A stretch of 6,885 nt of DNA from JBIQLO01 sp044464175 (lineage in GTDB: Bacteria > Planctomycetota > Phycisphaerae > Tepidisphaerales > Tepidisphaeraceae). How positions within the stretch are numbered: position 1 is the first letter of the stretch; each line of letters starts with the position of its first letter. The stretch lies in the NCBI GenBank assembly GCA_044464175.1, contig JBIQLO010000206.1, positions 1-6,885 on the forward strand, written 5' to 3'. The position numbers and the translations under genes are program-made. Under the pieces are notes generated by a model. It was not told the origin of the DNA, searched no databases, and saw nothing but the letters and a program-made list of their open reading frames with translations. Below are positions 1 to 4,718 of the stretch, piece by piece.

Positions 1-491
1 CGCAACTGGTGTTGGAACTGGGCGGTCCGGCGATATCGTGGTTCCTGGTGGCGGCGGTCGTCGGGGTTTGCGCGATGGTGCTGTGGCGGAGCCGGGGGGG
101 CGCAGAGGAGGGATGGTTTCAGCGCGAGTATCTGACGGTCGCGCTGGGGTGTGGGGCGGGGATTGTGTCGTTGAAGCTGGTCTGGATGCACTATTACATT
201 CTGCTGCTGCCGCTGCTGATTTACCTGCTTCGGCCCCGGGGGCGGGGATGGGGACCGACGGGAGAGCAGGCGCTGGTGGTCGTGCTGCTGCTGGTGATTT
301 TTCACGATCCGGTGCTGGCGCTGATTGAGATTCACAATCCCCTGTACACGGCCGGGCTGTTTGTCTGCGGCGCGTGGGAACTGCTGTTCCTGGGGTTGAA
401 ACACCTGCAGGCTACAGGGCTGGCCTTGCCTGATGCCAGGTGGTCGCCGCTTCGTACATCCGGGCGGCGCGGAGGAGCGTGGGTTCGCTGA
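1..491 (+). CDS. C-terminal part of a multi-pass membrane protein, possibly GT87/DUF2029 glycosyltransferase (5' end outside window)
   Basis: The frame is already open at base 3, so the gene is clipped on the left; the GTG at 9 is only an internal codon. The fragment has about five hydrophobic stretches: PAISWFLVAAVVGV near 30-75, the region before and including HYYILLLPLLIYLL at 135-230, ALVVVLLLVIF near 270-305, and LYTAGLFVCGAWELLFLGL near 340-395. A W-x-HYY-x-LLLPL segment close to the C-terminus resembles the last helices of polyprenol-phosphate-mannose-dependent mannosyltransferases (GT87/DUF2029). That assignment is from memory of the family, and no catalytic region is visible. Codons end mostly in G or C, as expected for a + strand gene here. 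The last 26 residues are polar and lie antisense to the end of gatA, overlapping it tail to tail by 80 bases. Another polytopic glycosyltransferase or O-antigen-ligase-like protein is possible. Confidence 0.55.
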   Translation, partial: QLVLELGGPAISWFLVAAVVGVCAMVLWRSRGGAEEGWFQREYLTVALGCGAGIVSLKLVWMHYYILLLPLLIYLLRPRGRGWGPTGEQALVVVLLLVIFHDPVLALIEIHNPLYTAGLFVCGAWELLFLGLKHLQATGLALPDARWSPLRTSGRRGGAWVR

Positions 492-1866
492 AGGTGGGGC
501 CCAGGAGCTGAAGGCCGATGGGCAGGGGGGCGTCGCCGTCGGTGAATCCGCAGGGGAGGGAGAGGCCGGGGATGCCGGCGATGTTGGCGCTGACGGTGAA
601 GACGTCGCAGAGGTACATCTGGAGGGGGTCGCCGGTCTTTTCACCGCGTTTGAAGGCGGGGGTGGGGGTGGTGGGGCTGAGGATGACATCGCACTTTTCA
701 AAGGCGTTGTCGAAGTCGCGGCGGATGAGTTTGCGGGTTTGCAGCGCGCGGACGTAGTAAGCGTCGTAGTAGCCGCTGGAGAGGGCATAGGTGCCGATCA
801 TGATGCGGCGTTTCACTTCATCGCCGAATCCTTCAGCGCGGGACTTGCTGAACAGCTCAACGATGTCGCGGACGGGTTCGGCGGTGCGATGGCCGAAGTG
901 GACGCCATCGTAGCGGGCCAGGTTGCTGGAGGCTTCGCAGGGGGCGATGACATAGTAGGCGGCGATGCCGTATTCGGTGTGGGGGAGGGAGATGTCGATG
1001 AGGCGTGCGCCCAGGGCCTGGTATTGCCGGGTGGCGGCTTCGACGGCGGCTTTCACCTGGGGGTCCATGCCGGGGATGTTGTACTCTTTGGGGATGCCGA
1101 TGCGCAGGTCCTTCAGGGGCGTGTCGAGATCGGCCAGGTAGTCGGGGACGGGACGGGGGACGCTGGTGGAGTCTTTGGGGTCGTGGCCGGCCATCACTTT
1201 GAGCAGGAGGGCGGCGTCGGCGACGGTCCAGGCGAAGGGGCCGATCTGGTCGAGGGAGCTGGCGAAGGCGACCAGGCCGTAGCGGCTGATGCGGCCGTAG
1301 GTGGGTTTGATGCCGACGACGCCGCAGAGGGCGGCGGGCTGTCGGATGGAGCCGCCGGTGTCGGAGCCGACGGAGGCCAGGCACATGCCGGCGGCGAGGG
1401 CGGCGGCGGAGCCACCGGAGGAGCCGCCGGGGACGCAGTCGGCGCGCCACGGATTGCGCGTGACCTTGAAGGCGCTGTTTTCGGTGGAACTGCCCATGGC
1501 GAATTCGTCCATGTTGGTCTTTCCGAGGACGATCGCGCCGGCCTCCTCGAGCTTCTGGACGACGGTGGCGTCGTAGGGGCTGTGGAAGTTCTCGAGCATT
1601 CGGGAGGAGCAGGTGGTGGCGCCGAAGGTGGTGCAGAGGTTGTCCTTGAGGGCGATGGGCAGGCCGGCCAACTCGCCGGTGATTTGGCCCTCATCGACGG
1701 CCTTGGCGCGCTGGAGGGCGCGGTCGGCGCAGGTGGAATTGAAGGCGGCGATGGCGGGGTCGCGCTGTTCGATGGCCTCGAGATGGGCGCGGGTCAATTC
1801 GGTGGCGGAGACCTGCTTGGCGCGGAGGGCGTCGCGGGCGGCGATGAGGGTGTCGGGGAGACTCAT
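412..1866 (-). CDS. gatA: Asp-tRNA(Asn)/Glu-tRNA(Gln) amidotransferase subunit A
   Basis: GatA is the amidase subunit of GatCAB. It releases ammonia from glutamine, which is used to convert misacylated Glu-tRNA(Gln) or Asp-tRNA(Asn) to Gln-tRNA(Gln) or Asn-tRNA(Asn) in the cytoplasm. The product has 484 residues, the normal length. The amidase signature is intact: Lys74 in PIALKDN, the glycine/serine-rich GGSSGGS with cis-Ser149, and nucleophile Ser173 in SDTGGSIRQPA. The three have the same spacing as the Lys-Ser-Ser triad of Staphylococcus aureus GatA. The C-terminus (TWHQARPAL) is also typical. The ATG at 1866 has no clear Shine-Dalgarno site; its leader is C/T-rich. Codons end mainly in C. 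gatC normally sits directly upstream, but here its end is at 6802, 4.9 kb away. gatB is not in the window. The only good promoter candidate upstream is at 2201-2229. Confidence 0.97.
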   Translation of the reverse strand: MSLPDTLIAARDALRAKQVSATELTRAHLEAIEQRDPAIAAFNSTCADRALQRAKAVDEGQITGELAGLPIALKDNLCTTFGATTCSSRMLENFHSPYDATVVQKLEEAGAIVLGKTNMDEFAMGSSTENSAFKVTRNPWRADCVPGGSSGGSAAALAAGMCLASVGSDTGGSIRQPAALCGVVGIKPTYGRISRYGLVAFASSLDQIGPFAWTVADAALLLKVMAGHDPKDSTSVPRPVPDYLADLDTPLKDLRIGIPKEYNIPGMDPQVKAAVEAATRQYQALGARLIDISLPHTEYGIAAYYVIAPCEASSNLARYDGVHFGHRTAEPVRDIVELFSKSRAEGFGDEVKRRIMIGTYALSSGYYDAYYVRALQTRKLIRRDFDNAFEKCDVILSPTTPTPAFKRGEKTGDPLQMYLCDVFTVSANIAGIPGLSLPCGFTDGDAPLPIGLQLLGPTFSEPTLLRAARMYEAATTWHQARPAL

Positions 1867-1893
1867 AGTGGGACAGAAGGTAAGAGAAAAAGA

Positions 1894-1920
1894 GGGGGTT
1901 GGGAAGGGTTGGGGTTGGGG
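1894..1920 (+). other. G-quadruplex-type tract in the gatA leader
   Basis: Five G-runs separated by two-base loops: G5-TT-G3-AA-G3-TT-G4-TT-G4. This satisfies the usual G3+/loop 1-7 rule with one run to spare. The G-rich strand is the template for gatA and lies 28-54 bases upstream of the gatA ATG, so any transcript from upstream must cross it. The mRNA carries the C-rich complement. Whether it folds in the cell is not shown. Confidence 0.6.
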
Positions 1921-1926
1921 TACAGA

Positions 1927-1956
1927 GGTCAGGGATCAGGAGTCAGGGATTGAGGC
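1927..1956. repeat. short imperfect tandem repeats, TCAGG(G/A) units
   Basis: Reads as AGGTCAGGGATC-AGGAGTCAGGGATTG-AGG, an imperfect repetition of a TCAGG(G/A)-type unit, directly upstream of gatA. Low-complexity sequence with no coding signal seen. Confidence 0.4.
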
Positions 1957-1957
1957 T

Positions 1958-2068
1958 TGGGTTCGTTCGGCAACCGAGCGAAATGGGTTTAAGGGGGTGA
2001 AAACGAGGATTGGAGCGCGCCAGCGAGGTTTTGGAATGGGTTTGGACGGTGAAAAATGGGTTCGTTCG
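1958..2068. repeat. dispersed direct repeats within the vestigial reading frame
   Basis: TGGGTTCGTTCG occurs exactly at 1958-1969 and 2057-2068. ATGGGTTT-N5-GGTGAAAA-like blocks occur near 1982-2002 and 2036-2055. Read on -, these give repeated peptides such as NEPIF, NPFQ, ERTHF and NPFRSVAERTQ in overlapping frames. This resembles a repeat-containing C-terminal region that has since picked up frame breaks. Confidence 0.45.
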
Positions 2069-2171
2069 TCGGGCTGAGGGGCCGGTCCATGTGCCAGATT
2101 GCGGGGGTCGAGGGGGCGCAGCACGTCCAGAGGCCGGCGTTGGCGGCGAGTTTGGCGGGGGAGATGGGCAT
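1989..2171 (-). pseudogene. vestigial 'MPISPAKLAAN' gene start (truncated or decayed)
   Basis: On - an ideal AAAGGAG (2177-2183) lies five bases ahead of an ATG at 2171, and a near-consensus promoter sits just upstream of that. The first residues, MPISPAKLAAN, match my recollection of the opening of a widespread uncharacterised family of Planctomycetota and Acidobacteria (SPAKLAANR-x-N-A, usually followed by a STGPRTPEGK-like motif). Here the match ends after AAN. The remaining ~49 residues are low-similarity text (AGLWTCCAPSTPAIW...) that includes NEPIF and NPFQ repeats, and the frame stops at 1989. Related peptides continue in another frame down to about 1936, which suggests a deletion plus frameshift. 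A second, more damaged copy of this start lies at 4138-4182. A genuine 60-residue protein cannot be excluded, because the expression signals look intact. Confidence 0.42.
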
Positions 2172-2176
2172 GGGGG

Positions 2177-2183
2177 CTCCTTT
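2177..2183 (-). promoter_or_regulatory. Shine-Dalgarno site of the vestigial gene start
   Basis: AAAGGAG on -, five bases before the ATG at 2171. The same AAAGGAG is kept in repeat copy 2 (4176-4182), but there the ATG has become ATC, so that copy has lost its start codon. Confidence 0.6.
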
Positions 2184-2200
2184 CTATTTAGTGTTTGGGT

Positions 2201-2229
2201 AGTATACGGATTGTTAGGGATTTTGTCAA
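2201..2229 (-). promoter_or_regulatory. near-consensus sigma-70 promoter reading toward gatA
   Basis: On - the -35 box is TTGACA (2224-2229, perfect), the spacer is 17 bases, and the -10 box is TATACT (2201-2206, five of six). Transcription would start near 2194, about 23 bases before the ATG at 2171 and 328 bases upstream of the gatA ATG. The corresponding sites in repeat copy 2 are weaker (CTGGCA and TATACC at 4301-4306 and 4278-4283), so the copy-1 promoter is the better preserved. It is the best candidate I see for gatA transcription. Confidence 0.65.
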
Positions 2230-2238
2230 GAGAAATTT

Positions 2239-2320
2239 TGTAGCCGTTCAGTCGTCGAAACCCCCCCTCCCTGCCTCCCCCATTGAGTACAATGGAGGGG
2301 AGAATGAACGGAAGTCACAG
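2239..2320. repeat. 82-bp fold-back element, copy 1
   Basis: The left end, TGTAGCCGTTCA (2239-2250), is an imperfect inverted repeat of the right end, TGAACGG-AAG-TCACA (2305-2319). Inside it a hairpin forms around CATTG-AGTA-CAATG, with pyrimidine-rich sequence on the 5' side and purine-rich sequence on the 3' side. The element has no coding capacity and resembles a MITE or complex REP sequence. It lies immediately upstream of the promoter at 2201-2229. A second example is at 4447-4530. Confidence 0.55.
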
Positions 2321-2345
2321 GCTCTAAGCCGGCCCCATCGCCATT

Positions 2346-2367
2346 CCGCCAGTGAGGGCACTGGCGG
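2346..2367. repeat. REP-like hairpin, copy 1
   Basis: Perfect 9-base arms CCGCCAGTG and CACTGGCGG around an AGGG loop. The identical 22 bases recur at 4405-4426. There is no T-run after it, so it is not a typical intrinsic terminator. Confidence 0.65.
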
Positions 2368-2770
2368 GACGGCATACGAGCGAACGGCACAATTCAACGG
2401 GGTGGCTTCGCTCCCTCACCCATCCGCCTGGCGGGTGGCTTCCCTCCCGGAGGAGGCGGAGCTTTGGAACTCGTCGGGAGAGGAGAGACCGAACGGAATC
2501 GATTTTTATCGGGTGTTCCTCTTAAGCAATTGGATTCGAGCCGAAGCGACTACCGTGGGAGCCGGGGTTGAATGGCGGTTCCACGCGAAAACGGCGGCTA
2601 AAGCCGCCTCTACGACCGGCTTTTTGCGCACCATTGGAGGATTAGGGATGGCTGTCGGTGGATAGAGATTTAGTCCATCCTTAAATCGCAAGGGGAGCGG
2701 AGTTGGAGAGCCGTTGTCCCTCGTTAACCTCCCGCTCACTGACGTTCGCGGCTCCGATGACCGGAGATTG
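2368..2770. other. gene-free stretch with palindromic repeats
   Basis: No credible gene in about 400 bases: open frames here read through repeat DNA. It contains two similar GGTGGCTTCGCTCCC / GGTGGCTTCCCTCCC segments near 2400-2450, the palindrome GGCGGCT-AA-AGCCGCC at 2593-2608 (a type often seen repeated in intergenic DNA), CCGC...GCGG-bounded sequence near 2732-2751, and a five-base hairpin CTCCG-ATGAC-CGGAG at 2752-2766 just past the HNH stop codon. None is followed by a T-run that would make a convincing terminator. Confidence 0.5.
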
Positions 2771-3379
2771 CTATGGTGGGGGTAGGGCGAGTGTTTCTCC
2801 GATCCTGAGGCGCAGCGCATCGGCGACCTGCTGGCATTGGCGGAGTTGTTCGATGACGCCTTCGCAGAGGGACCAGTAGTGTTCCCAATCCTGAGGACCG
2901 AGGACGGCTTCAAAATCAACGCGTGTGGGTGTGAGCCATTGCTCGTAGGCTTCCAGACGCGCGATGCGGCCGGGAATGCCGGCGAGCCCCCGGCCAGTAG
3001 GGGATAGCCGGGCGGCACTTCGCATCCAGTCGCGCCATGGCTTGTTGCCCTTACTCTGATTGCATTTGCCGCAGGCGGGCACAAGGTTGGCAATTTCCGA
3101 GATGTATCCGGTGGGGCGGCGGTTTAGCACCAGCGGGCGCAGGTGGTCCCATTCGGTTGCCTTGTCGCCACAATAGGCGCATCGGATGTCATATGGATTC
3201 ATCCCGAGGATGTGCAATGCCTTTTCAATTTCGGGGTGGGAGGGAGCACGCACGGGAATGATGGCGCTGACGAATGCGTTGGTGATGCTGGATTTGCGGG
3301 AGACCATCGTCTGGACCGACGGCATCTGGAATGCGGTGGCCAGTGCTTTGCGGCGGTGATTGTCGGGAGCAATCGCCAT
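2771..3379 (-). CDS. HNH endonuclease
   Basis: Product of 202 residues with a zinc-ribbon HNH fold. C67-x2-C70 (CAYCG) and C103-x2-C106 (CGKC) would hold a structural zinc. W77-D78-H79 supplies the general base, N98 the central Asn, and CNQSKGNK (107-113) closes the motif with Asn107 where many families have the second His. A basic N-terminus (1-45) and a C-terminal region (about 125-202) with helical, Gln/Arg-rich sequence flank the domain and could position DNA or a partner. These features indicate a metal-dependent DNA nuclease; its target is unknown. The ATG at 3379 lies two bases after the XRE stop, with GGGAGG about ten bases upstream, so the two genes are translationally linked. No methyltransferase is present in the window, so a restriction role is not supported as it stands. 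Homing, competence or anti-phage roles are alternatives. Confidence 0.85.
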   Translation of the reverse strand: MAIAPDNHRRKALATAFQMPSVQTMVSRKSSITNAFVSAIIPVRAPSHPEIEKALHILGMNPYDIRCAYCGDKATEWDHLRPLVLNRRPTGYISEIANLVPACGKCNQSKGNKPWRDWMRSAARLSPTGRGLAGIPGRIARLEAYEQWLTPTRVDFEAVLGPQDWEHYWSLCEGVIEQLRQCQQVADALRLRIGETLALPPP

Positions 3380-3381
3380 AA

Positions 3382-3660
3382 TCAGTCTGCCTCCCTGGAT
3401 GCGCGCCGGGTGGGCGGTGGTGAGAATGGGCGGATGACGCGTTTGAGAATAGTTAAAGGATCAACGCCACAGGCTTGCAGATACCAGGCGCACTCGATGG
3501 CATCGATTCGGCGTTCGCCGGTTTCGACTTTTCCCACCCAGCTATGAGGAAGTTTGAGGCGTTGGGCAAGTTGCCGCTGCGAGAGTCCCGCAGCCGTTCT
3601 GGCAGCCGTCAGTTCCGCCCGCAAGGCGGCATATTCGGCGGTGTATACCGATTTCCGCAT
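3382..3660 (-). CDS. XRE-family helix-turn-helix regulator
   Basis: A small DNA-binding protein, 92 residues from the ATG at 3660. The HTH covers roughly residues 13-68: AARTAAGLSQRQLAQRLKL provides helices 1-2, and PHSWVGKVETGERR contains the recognition helix and the conserved E-x-GER turn. I chose 3660 because MRKSVYTAEYAALR is the usual opening of this group (M-K/R-K-S-x-Y/H-T/S-x-E-Y) and because it leaves the operator-like repeats just outside the coding region. The frame also allows ATG at 3669 and TTG at 3696, adding 3 or 12 residues. No start has a strong Shine-Dalgarno site. It is first in an operon with the HNH gene. It probably represses itself and perhaps the divergent gene at 3727. 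Confidence 0.85.
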   Translation of the reverse strand: MRKSVYTAEYAALRAELTAARTAAGLSQRQLAQRLKLPHSWVGKVETGERRIDAIECAWYLQACGVDPLTILKRVIRPFSPPPTRRASREAD

Positions 3661-3696
3661 TGCTTCCATCTTGGAAGCAAAGTAGGATGCTTCCAA
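3660..3696. promoter_or_regulatory. three-half-site operator between divergent genes
   Basis: TTGCTTCCA (3660-3668), then TCT, then TGGAAGCAA (3672-3680) form a perfect 9-base inverted repeat. The middle site, read as TTGGAAGCA (3671-3679), forms a second perfect inverted repeat with TGCTTCCAA (3688-3696) across eight bases. Three half-sites thus alternate in orientation. Overlapping them are symmetric weak promoter candidates: on +, TTGGAA (3671-3676), 17 bases, CAAAAT (3694-3699); on -, TTGGAA (3691-3696), 17 bases, CAAGAT (3668-3673). The XRE product of the same operon is the obvious candidate binder. Confidence 0.7.
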
Positions 3697-3726
3697 AATC
3701 GGGGCAGTTGAGATAAGAGGTTGCTC

Positions 3727-4092
3727 ATGCCGGATTTTAAGCTGACCGTTCCCACGTATAACGCTGCGTTGTTTGGGGCAGAGGTCGAAAAGAATCTTCG
3801 CCCTGAATTCGGCGAGCCGAATGTGCCGGTCTTAATTCGGGAGGACAACGGGGTGCGGGTGGTGCTGGGGACCCATGACTTTGCAGACATGGATAAAGCT
3901 GATCTTAGAATTGAGCGTCAGCCCAACGGTTGGATAATTTTTCTACACCCCGGGGGCGGGGGTGATCCAAGCGGGGTTGTGTATTTTCGGGATGATGGGC
4001 ACAGTTTCGTGGTGCCGGAGTTTGGGGGGGGAGGCACCGATCCGATCGAACTCCTTGAGCCTGGGATGCGGGTTCCGGGATTTGATGAGTGA
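3727..4092 (+). CDS. conserved-looking small soluble protein of unknown function, divergent from the XRE/HNH operon
   Basis: 121 residues, not recognised. The ATG at 3727 has AAGAGG (3715-3720) six bases upstream; a TTG two codons earlier is less likely. There is no signal peptide or membrane segment. The N-terminal third (MPDFKLTVPTYNAALFG, then a charged stretch) is followed by VLIREDNGVRVVLGTHDF (35-52), then RIERQPNGWIIFLHP (61-75), a GGGGDPSGVVYFRDDGHSFVVPEF segment (76-99) and an acidic, Gly/Pro-rich tail. The alternation of short hydrophobic stretches and turns suggests a small beta-rich fold. It shares a 66-base divergent control region with the XRE regulator, so it is probably co-regulated. 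It could be an immunity, antitoxin or accessory protein of the module, but nothing in the sequence identifies which. Codon third positions are more mixed than in the + genes downstream. Confidence 0.72.
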   Translation: MPDFKLTVPTYNAALFGAEVEKNLRPEFGEPNVPVLIREDNGVRVVLGTHDFADMDKADLRIERQPNGWIIFLHPGGGGDPSGVVYFRDDGHSFVVPEFGGGGTDPIELLEPGMRVPGFDE

Positions 4093-4203
4093 AGGTCCTG
4101 GGTCCTGTTTGGCGTGGAGATTGAGGGCAATTTGGCGGTTGGCGGCGAGTTTGGCGGGGGAGAGGGGGATGGGGGCTCCTTTTAAATTTGTAAGAGAATT
4201 CAC

Positions 4204-4228
4204 CGCGGAGACGGGGAGAACGCGGAGG
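4204..4228. repeat. three tandem CG(C/G)GGAGA units
   Basis: CGCGGAGA, CGGGGAGA and ACGCGGAGG follow one another inside the first extra stretch of repeat copy 2. A short low-complexity repeat with no coding signal. Confidence 0.4.
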
Positions 4229-4329
4229 GGGGTGAAAAATATTGGTTTTATCGGGGACGGTTAAAGCATGTTTGGGGGGTATACGGGTTGTTCGGGTTTT
4301 TGCCAGGAAAAATTTTTGTAACCGTTCAG

Positions 4330-4447
4330 TCCCCACCTGTAGACGGCCTCGCTGAGGCGGTCGCGATCTTCAACGAAGATCGCCCACAGACCCGTCCCAC
4401 AATTCCGCCAGTGAGGGCACTGGCGGTATTGAATAGTTACCAATTTC
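4330..4447. repeat. inserted palindromic segment between duplicated TGTAACCGTTCAG ends
   Basis: The segment is absent from repeat copy 1 and is flanked by two copies of TGTAACCGTTCAG (4317-4329 and 4448-4460). It holds hairpins with arms GCCTC/GAGGC (4346-4358), a strong one with arms GCGATCTTC/GAAGATCGC and loop AAC (4363-4383), and CCGCCAGTG/CACTGGCGG (4405-4426), the last identical to 2346-2367. Confidence 0.6.
4405..4426. repeat. REP-like hairpin, copy 2
   Basis: Identical to 2346-2367: arms CCGCCAGTG and CACTGGCGG with an AGGG loop. Its position relative to the fold-back element differs (upstream here, downstream in copy 1), so the hairpin moves independently of the larger repeat. Confidence 0.65.
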
Positions 4448-4530
4448 TGTAACCGTTCAGTTGTCGGAAAACCCCCTCCCTGCCCTTCCCCGTTGAATCC
4501 GATGGGGGAGGGAATGAACGGAAATTACAG
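4447..4530. repeat. 84-bp fold-back element, copy 2
   Basis: The left end, CTGTAACCGTTCA (4447-4459), is the inverted complement of the right end, TGAACGG-AAA-TTACAG (4515-4530), apart from the AAA bulge. The inner arms CCCTTCCCC (4483-4491) and GGGGGAGGG (4504-4512) pair with one G-T wobble. The nested stem-loop architecture matches 2239-2320, but the loop sequence differs. Confidence 0.6.
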
Positions 4531-4613
4531 GCTCGATGTCTGCTCCATCGCCATTTTACCAGGGGGGACAGTGGCGGGGGCTGCATGCGGCTGGAGGGTT
4601 GCGGAGGTGCAGA

Positions 4614-4630
4614 GGTGGGCGATGCCCACC
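4614..4630. repeat. small hairpin GGTGGGC/GCCCACC
   Basis: Perfect 7-base arms with a GAT loop, about 90 bases upstream of the first Ldh2-family gene. No T-run follows. It resembles the GGTGGGC-type intergenic palindromes common in repeat-rich genomes. Confidence 0.5.
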
Positions 4631-4718
4631 CTACTTCTTCGAGGCAGAAGCCGCCCCTTCGGATTGGGGTTGGGGATTGGCATGGGGCTTGAAGAGGGGC
4701 GGGGGAAGGAGGTGTGCG

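Larger units (their letters stand above)
2139..2345. repeat. direct repeat, copy 1 (left flank of the XRE/HNH module)
   Basis: Three sub-blocks recur in the same order and orientation at 4138-4555. Bases 2139-2183 match 4138-4182 at 43 of 45 positions. Bases 2193-2252 match 4270-4330 with about ten differences and one extra base. Bases 2239-2345 match 4448-4555 with scattered differences. Copy 1 is compact; copy 2 carries two insertions. The repeat contains the vestigial gene start, its promoter and a fold-back element. Confidence 0.75.
4138..4555. repeat. direct repeat, copy 2 (right flank of the XRE/HNH module), with insertions
   Basis: Same order and orientation as 2139-2345. The gene-start block is 4138-4182 (KGAPIPLSPAKLAANR on -, with the start ATG changed to ATC). 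The decayed-promoter block is 4270-4330 and the fold-back block is 4448-4555. Two stretches absent from copy 1 interrupt it: 4183-4269 and about 4330-4447. Together the two copies bracket the whole XRE/HNH/121-residue module. Confidence 0.75.

Noticed and set aside
433..1953. 506-codon open frame on + across gatA
   Set aside because: It is exactly antisense to gatA, Gly/Ala/Asp-rich without domains, and open only because gatA codons end in C. The gatA product is complete with its catalytic triad.
2339..2450. CRISPR array
   Set aside because: The repeats are palindromes and imperfect duplications of different lengths with no regular spacing or unique spacers, and no cas gene is present.
2593..2625. 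Intrinsic terminator from GGCGGCT-AA-AGCCGCC followed by CTTTTT
   Set aside because: The T-run is about ten bases beyond the stem, the stem is the common intergenic palindrome type, and no gene on + ends nearby.
2195..2665. 156-codon frame on +
   Set aside because: It runs through the promoter, fold-back element and REP-like hairpins; peptides such as RHSASEGTGGT come from the CCGCCAGTGAGGG repeat rather than a gene.
3905..4336. 143-codon frame on -, and overlapping shorter frames
   Set aside because: Antisense to the 121-residue gene and repeat copy 2; Pro/Arg-rich, with no initiation signal. Only the SPAKLAANR fragment in it is meaningful, and it is reported as a repeat.
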